From: Cytophagaceae bacterium
GTDB lineage: Bacteria; Bacteroidota; Bacteroidia; Cytophagales; Cytophagaceae
Reading direction: 5' to 3'
Length of the DNA: 64,000 nt
NCBI GenBank assembly: GCA_029237685.1
Contig: JAQZBV010000026.1
Span: 28,726 to 92,725 of the forward strand
The notes under the pieces are model-generated. The model was not told the origin of the DNA, made no database searches, and worked only from the letters and a program-made list of their open reading frames with translations. Positions 59,801 through 64,000 of the stretch are shown here, in pieces; the first letter of the stretch is position 1; every line of letters starts with the position of its first letter. Made by a program: the position numbers and the translations under genes.

Positions 59801-62800
59801 CTTCGTCTCGCCGTCTACAAACCAGGCATAGATGTACTGTCCGTCTGCTGCAGGACCGCCGGCAATGTTGATCGTGAATGTACTTCCTGACAAAGAATGA
59901 TCGTAGACCATTCCTTTACCGTTAGCAAATTTGATCTTTGTTTTATCGTAACTGCCTCCTACTATGGAAGCATTCACTTTATCCAGTTCTCCCGGCAATA
60001 TCAGTTTCGCCGGTACATAATAATCTATTCCTATTTTCTCATACTCACGTTCTACTTGAATCTTACCAGCGTAGGTACTTTTCCATTCATCAAAATCATA
60101 CTTGGATGGAATAAACTCAGTATAAACAATTTTCCCATCTTCCAAATCCAATGTAGGATTGCTGGCTAATGCCGGATCGTATTTACCCACGTGCGTCACG
60201 GCTCCAGTAGGTGAAACCTGGAACACATCGCCATTATTATCTTTGATTAAACCAGGTACCGCAAAGGTCTTGCCGCCAAGCGTAGCCTGACCACCGCTGA
60301 CCGGTGCTGTCGTCGCTGTGATCACTTGTGTTGTAGTCGTTTCGCCTAAGCCGCCGTCAACGACTCCTCCTACGTTATCTCCTCCCTGGAAATAATCTAC
60401 TGCTGTTTGTAATGCTTCTTGTGCCTGATCAATACCTTCCTGCGCCGCTGTGATGGCTGTCTGTGCCTGGTCGATGGTAGCACTGATTTGTTCTTCTGCC
60501 GCTTTGATCTTATCACGTAACTCCAATGGCATGGCCGAGGCATTGACACTGTCGATGTTGATCGTACCATCGTAAATACAACTGTTTGGCTTGGCATTAA
60601 TCTTTACATTCTTAAAGCTCACACTCATTCGCACAAAATCACTCAAACCAGGGAATGGCATGTTCATAAAACCTGATCCCGTATAAGTACCTGTTGCTGG
60701 ATTGGATGCTGTAATCTTATCTACCAGAATCCCGTAGTCCGCACAATGGATGCTGTCTCCGGGAGCAAGCGATGCCAAAGGAGTGACATTGGTTTTATCA
60801 CAAGATTGCGTTCTTCCACATTCGCCTGTACTCTTCGCATCTGCAACAGTTGAAACTTTCAACGGTGCATTTCTCAATGCTTCGTCTGTTCCACACAAAA
60901 CCTGCAACTTGAAGATGTAAGCCGTACCTGACTTTAGATTATCAAACGTATACCGCAATGTATCATTCAATAAATGGTCTCGCTTGAAAGCCACCATGTC
61001 TGCAAAGGTCTGCGTATACTCGTCCGCCGGAGATTGCGCTTCTTCTCTGTAGGTTAGCTTATAGCCGGTATCTGCTGCTTTGTTCGGCCAGCATAAACGA
61101 ATGTCTGTGGTCGTTTGACCTTTGGTAATAAAGTAAGCGGCAGAATCACAATTCGCATTCGTTCTACCTCCCGCCAAGTCTACCAAAGCGGTATCGGAGA
61201 AGATGCTGTATTGCCCGCCACAACGGCTGCGTACCATGTACTGGTACTTCTCTGAATCAATCAAATCTTTGATCTGCGCTGAATTGGAGATCGTGTTGAA
61301 TGGTTTGAATTGATTGGCTCCTTTAACAGAATAGAACAATTGGTATTCATCCACACCGTCTACTTTTGACCAATCAAAGAGAGCCGATGTTGTAGAACGT
61401 GGTTCGGCTTGTAACACTGCCGGAGGAAAACAATTAGCCGTTGTTGGATCTGTCACTACTCCTCCTGCATTACCTTCTACCCTAAACATGCCTGGAGGTG
61501 TAGTCGTACTCTTCGTTCCACAAAGGAATGTTATCTGATAGTAATACAACTGATCATCGTAAATATATCCGGCAATCACTCGCGGATCGGTGCTGGTGAT
61601 CGTTCGTTTTACTGCTGAGGAATCGCGGTGCCAATATGTAATCGAATAACCCGTATGAGCAGTACTCACAGGCCAGGACAATTGGGCCGTATCTGATTTT
61701 ATTCTTGTAGCTAGCAATTGAAAAGGTGTCGGTATCGGACATGGTCCCACAACGCCTGTTTCATCAAAAGCTATTGTATTAGGACTCCCTTCTACAGTCT
61801 CTGCATCACAAACGCCATCTACTTTTATGATATAACCTCCCGATGTCAACTTAGGTAATTCATAACGTTGATCCGAACTTAATAGATCTACGCTGGTATA
61901 GGCCGCTGATGGACTTGATGAATTCTTATATTGAAAACGATAAGCCGTTGCTCCATTCACTACAGGCCATGTCAATATCGTCTTGTCTGTTTCTGAGTTA
62001 TCTACAGCAACAGGTGCCGGTGCCGAACAGGTAGGAACAGCCATCGTAAAGGTTCCGCCATATACGGCATCCGTCCAGTTTTTACATTTGGCTTTTATCG
62101 TGTACTCATAAGTCACTCCGGCTTGTAATACGGTATTATCAAGGTTATATAAATTATCAACTGTACTTACCGGTGTCCACGGAAGACTCGTGGCAAAGGG
62201 ACGGTAAGCGATTTCATATTCCTTATGGCTCGGATCATAGTTCCATTGAAGGGCAACCAAGTTCTTACTCACGACAGGCGCTTTGATCGGGGTAACCGGC
62301 TGACAATTTTCCTTGATAGAAAACGTAAATACCTCACTTTGTCCTAAATTTTTAAACCGTGCCGAAGAACTCTGCATTTGTGCTCCTACCATTACTTCCT
62401 CATAAGCAATGACCTGCCAGGCATACACACAGCCTTCTTCCAAGGGCAAATCTGCAGGTGTATAAACAAACACCGGAAAATCTAATCCTTCCTGATCAAT
62501 CACTGCCGGTAAGGTAACATTCATCGCATCATAGGGATTACGATCTACCGGTTGCACCTTGATCAATCGGAAACGATACTTCACCTGTTGCTTAGGTGAA
62601 AACACAATATGACGTGGTGTCCAGGTAAAGAAAATGTTCTGATTGATCGTCATCACATCAAAAGATTCTTTATTAGCCGGTGAGGTAAGCATCGGTGGAT
62701 CGTAGCGATTGACAGAAAACACTGTAAAATCTGTCGCTGCATTCGACACTACAATATTACCCGGGACGGTAGCATCGAAGGCTTCGAAGGCCATCGTGTA

Positions 62801-63232
62801 AACGCCTTCCGGTAAGGAATTATCTGTATTAGTGGGAACGTTGGTGTTAATCGATAAATTCGATGGAGTAAATAAATCTCCCAGTTCTGTATCACTTAAA
62901 AAATAAACCTGTCCTCCCTGCAAGACCAATTCTATGCCGGTAGTGCTGATCGCACTTAACTTCTCACTGGTCAACCTCACTTTCAATCGGATGCGGTAAT
63001 CCGTCTTGGTGATATCCGAAAGAAAAACACGAACATTCAAATTAGAAGGATCGTTGTAATCAGATAAAAAGGTAGATGGAAAACTAATCGTCGGCTGGAT
63101 CTGTACAGGATACGTTTGACTGTAAACAGAAAAAGTCTGAACTGCCAGAATCAATACCAATAGACCTCTTAGGTAAGAGAAAAAAGAATTCCTTCTGTAT
63201 TGGTCTGTCGAATGCGTAATTATTTTTTTCAT
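56843..63232 (-). CDS. Giant exported polymorphic toxin: FN3 repeats, zincin, C-terminal EndoU-like nuclease
   Basis: Start at the ATG at 63232 (MKKIITHSTDQYRRN, signal ending FSVYSQ); 2129 residues. N-terminal TANFOR-like region (~40-310), then about five FN3-type repeats (~320-820), an Ala/Gln-rich helical stretch (~890-940), a metalloprotease with TVAHELGHGAYHMEHSFH (~1294) and a NIMDYG Met-turn, a long linker with a hydrophobic segment (QVVGIVVTAVVAPEGLPD, ~1845), and from ~1975 a bacterial EndoU-like domain (VGHVIEDLELNAAGTGFSGCHSEISL; GGVSSFFPKNWDKDRILDEVEHAI). No T9SS sorting domain. The zincin may release the nuclease tip. An immunity-type gene follows. Confidence 0.78.
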   Translation of the reverse strand: MKKIITHSTDQYRRNSFFSYLRGLLVLILAVQTFSVYSQTYPVQIQPTISFPSTFLSDYNDPSNLNVRVFLSDITKTDYRIRLKVRLTSEKLSAISTTGIELVLQGGQVYFLSDTELGDLFTPSNLSINTNVPTNTDNSLPEGVYTMAFEAFDATVPGNIVVSNAATDFTVFSVNRYDPPMLTSPANKESFDVMTINQNIFFTWTPRHIVFSPKQQVKYRFRLIKVQPVDRNPYDAMNVTLPAVIDQEGLDFPVFVYTPADLPLEEGCVYAWQVIAYEEVMVGAQMQSSSARFKNLGQSEVFTFSIKENCQPVTPIKAPVVSKNLVALQWNYDPSHKEYEIAYRPFATSLPWTPVSTVDNLYNLDNTVLQAGVTYEYTIKAKCKNWTDAVYGGTFTMAVPTCSAPAPVAVDNSETDKTILTWPVVNGATAYRFQYKNSSSPSAAYTSVDLLSSDQRYELPKLTSGGYIIKVDGVCDAETVEGSPNTIAFDETGVVGPCPIPTPFQLLATRIKSDTAQLSWPVSTAHTGYSITYWHRDSSAVKRTITSTDPRVIAGYIYDDQLYYYQITFLCGTKSTTTPPGMFRVEGNAGGVVTDPTTANCFPPAVLQAEPRSTTSALFDWSKVDGVDEYQLFYSVKGANQFKPFNTISNSAQIKDLIDSEKYQYMVRSRCGGQYSIFSDTALVDLAGGRTNANCDSAAYFITKGQTTTDIRLCWPNKAADTGYKLTYREEAQSPADEYTQTFADMVAFKRDHLLNDTLRYTFDNLKSGTAYIFKLQVLCGTDEALRNAPLKVSTVADAKSTGECGRTQSCDKTNVTPLASLAPGDSIHCADYGILVDKITASNPATGTYTGSGFMNMPFPGLSDFVRMSVSFKNVKINAKPNSCIYDGTINIDSVNASAMPLELRDKIKAAEEQISATIDQAQTAITAAQEGIDQAQEALQTAVDYFQGGDNVGGVVDGGLGETTTTQVITATTAPVSGGQATLGGKTFAVPGLIKDNNGDVFQVSPTGAVTHVGKYDPALASNPTLDLEDGKIVYTEFIPSKYDFDEWKSTYAGKIQVEREYEKIGIDYYVPAKLILPGELDKVNASIVGGSYDKTKIKFANGKGMVYDHSLSGSTFTINIAGGPAADGQYIYAWFVDGETKKAIGKLLVPSYAPQQKEVVIITVGKSVIDAAKYQKGLNDVYGKIGITYTVTVDDSFKNNKTWDGDGDGKVQAAGSKLLSTEYKGEEAAMILAYADSKGGEDKLDPSTAYILAVYEAANLEDNLLGKMPAEEQFGFIYVGGAQETSLVRTVAHELGHGAYHMEHSFHNIYLGSDSKTKTTNIMDYGTGLDLWKYQWDIVHDPGHVWGVLKRDKDAQNLQVHYNLLDPAGRVFSTDGNPIDILAAIEYGPVLEFTYFKTSTSTDIYTARYDASGKFTGYKSKDGNRPFKQEFTDDLSLGIDVRIHVVVKKGDHYAWKFLETKVHDDPLSDFSTLVCSDCSTNELNNSPQVGVFSKDATLYNSAGVLFMWDYSNLKEESFKELIGEVTFTDKTNITYTDFTYGAKTVHLIKSSETVYDFSAYRYPSIVSNPVINTELTAFKQKGNPNSNLCIVTKDNEIIQYNTSTQSYTARTFTPFDRLPSQSQLNKNKGVLMVQKPDYSYDIKVSDKFKQDFANQYFKEDEDALTKVGNFFVAYGQGLVFAGNQYHEAWVELAELLETSTDTYVNVGLADYKCTTIDKYKDDHYTKYMIFVLSSKVGNDNPPDLPDNVYCADAMGKWNSIISIPSELVSGVAAVSSVFSSEQWSKGKKWTVDYLNSDDKVDAVVEWSSNMYTGIKTKLADADACQLAYYKGQVVGIVVTAVVAPEGLPDMLVGLSFKAAAKFASLTKKVVGNVITFSKGALDVLKISERYAKFKWKRKKGDVAIEVQIDETTSNNNDLIEELSNDIESDKIEVDDDGSLIIEDNVNADDDLADQLDDLPPVRDPNWVEVLDIRTKINAKVGHVIEDLELNAAGTGFSGCHSEISLKKYVAANPNSRYVVQNVTYDMNSGIDDLSRVYEGNPVVVKPDGTQLVKTNNGGVSSFFPKNWDKDRILDEVEHAISNNHGKIPSKPNGNEYYGFSIDGKVEIHFYYNTSDGSIRSFFPKKN

Positions 63233-63284
63233 TGTAAAAAAAAGAAAATTAAATACTATATATAGCAATGCTTGTATCGATAAA

Positions 63285-64000
63285 TCAGAACGTATAATTG
63301 TAGCCTAAGGAAGCCATAAATTCATTGAAGCTGCCGTTATATCTGCCCAAGGAAGCCTCTCCTACTTTGGCTCTTCCGGAATACCTTGCACTGGCATTGA
63401 TAGCATGTTTTTTAGCCAATCTTAAAGAGTAGCTATTGGTCACTGAATATAGACGCGCAACCAATGTTCCCTTCTCATAGTTTTCATTGATATTCAAACC
63501 CAGAGACACCCTCACTTTCTTTTGAAAAACAGGAATCCCTCCCGTTAATCCGGCTCCAACAAAAATATTATCACCTTGTGCATAGGATGTTTGATTGCCA
63601 TTCACATTCAATCCTAAATTGAATCCGCTTTTCTTCCAGAGTTGATTGAAAAGAATTCCTCCATTCAACATGGAGTTGGTTTGTTTGGTAGTGCCTTGTT
63701 TATTGGAAGCATCCATGCGGGATGCATTGAATGCAATCATACTGCTTTTGTTGTCGTTCTCCGCTAACTTATAATTTACAGAACCCGTAATGGTTTGAGC
63801 GACCTGTGTATAATTCAGGGTGTCAAATTGCGCAAACGTTCCGCCTTGTAAGAACTGCAAGTCAACCGGCTTTACATTGACAAAGCTGTAAAAATTGGAA
63901 TAAGATAAATTGACGTTTACTCGTTTGGAAGCCACGATACCAACATTTATAGAACCTACCGTTCGCTTCATGGATGAAGCTTTCGTTTTGGCTAAGTCAT
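63285..64000 (-). CDS. C-terminal part of an outer-membrane beta-barrel protein (5' end outside the window)
   Basis: The frame stays open upstream of the track Met at 63971 to the window edge, so the gene is truncated here. The visible ~235 residues are amphipathic beta strands with alternating hydrophobics (INVGIVASKRVNVNLSYSNFY, FNLGLNVNGNQTSYAQG, HAINASARYSGRAKVG) and end in Phe (SLGYNYTF), as outer-membrane barrels do. It precedes the giant toxin gene with a 52-bp gap; such a barrel next to an exported FN3 protein may be part of its display or export. Exact family uncertain. Confidence 0.7.
   Translation of the reverse strand, partial: DLAKTKASSMKRTVGSINVGIVASKRVNVNLSYSNFYSFVNVKPVDLQFLQGGTFAQFDTLNYTQVAQTITGSVNYKLAENDNKSSMIAFNASRMDASNKQGTTKQTNSMLNGGILFNQLWKKSGFNLGLNVNGNQTSYAQGDNIFVGAGLTGGIPVFQKKVRVSLGLNINENYEKGTLVARLYSVTNSYSLRLAKKHAINASARYSGRAKVGEASLGRYNGSFNEFMASLGYNYTF

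Overview
The window reads as Bacteroidota chromosome, of a gliding or cellulolytic soil/water type (Cytophagales or Chitinophagales; the genus cannot be fixed from sequence alone). Support: two proteins with type IX secretion (T9SS) type A C-terminal sorting domains, a large N-terminally exported FN3-repeat protein next to an outer-membrane barrel, 7TM-DISM receptors, a GbsR/MarR regulator, and A/T-rich starts without strong Shine-Dalgarno sequences. No rRNA, tRNA, CRISPR array, prophage or intact insertion sequence is visible.

Layout. 0-0.7 kb: 3' end of a secreted CBM6-type carbohydrate-binding protein. 0.8-3.7 kb: four-gene chromate-type operon (receiver-dead OmpR regulator, ChrB-domain protein, small exported protein, ChrA). 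3.8-8.4 kb: GbsR-like regulator with twin palindromic operators and a run of membrane and lipid-type genes (SDR TIGR01777, wax-synthase-like MBOAT, SRPBCC). 8.4-11.3 kb: PAS histidine kinase/receiver pair and an HTTM membrane protein. 11.3-15.4 kb: Thr-rich secreted protein, an MFS transporter preceded by two tandem TPP-riboswitch-like leaders, small exported protein, NUDIX hydrolase, histone H1-like protein. 15.5-21.1 kb: membrane glycosyltransferase, then a thiol-redox/peroxide cluster (DsbA-like, peroxiredoxin, OsmC, FrnE) downstream of a flavin amine oxidase that lies behind a canonical TPP riboswitch. 21.2-26.2 kb: trehalose module (GH15 plus fused OtsA-OtsB) and an SRPBCC protein. 26.3-31.2 kb: dinB-dnaE lesion-bypass operon bracketed by two directly oriented MITE-like repeats. 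31.2-37.3 kb: DisA-like DAC-family protein, a repeat-packed 0.9 kb spacer, class I aldolase, RelA/SpoT-domain protein, exonuclease/GIY-YIG fusion. 37.4-44.3 kb: a 7TM receptor with a transposase-derived zinc-ribbon/HTH tail, an esterase, a 7TM histidine kinase and an OmpA protein. 44.4-48.9 kb: duplicated half-glycosyltransferases, an MlaEFD-type lipid transporter and a heavy-metal-domain protein. 49-53.5 kb: MFS transporter, PAS-LuxR regulator, PAS kinase, DUF3820 protein. 53.6-64 kb: T9SS cargo protein, then a 2.1 kaa exported polymorphic toxin (FN3 repeats, zincin, C-terminal EndoU-like nuclease) with its likely immunity gene, and the 3' part of an outer-membrane barrel gene.

The most interesting items are: (1) two divergent TPP-riboswitch-like leaders in series before an MFS gene, with a canonical copy sharing the same P1 helix 7 kb away before an amine oxidase; (2) a 7TM signalling receptor whose output module looks like the DNA-binding end of an IS1595-type transposase; (3) the metzincin/EndoU toxin with its candidate immunity gene; (4) matching repeats flanking the dinB-dnaE cassette; (5) GbsR operators governing an undescribed membrane/lipid operon. 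Several repeat families (a palindromic REP-like doublet, CAGTTYTC microsatellites at gene 3' ends, a 115-bp inverted repeat) fill the intergenic spaces.
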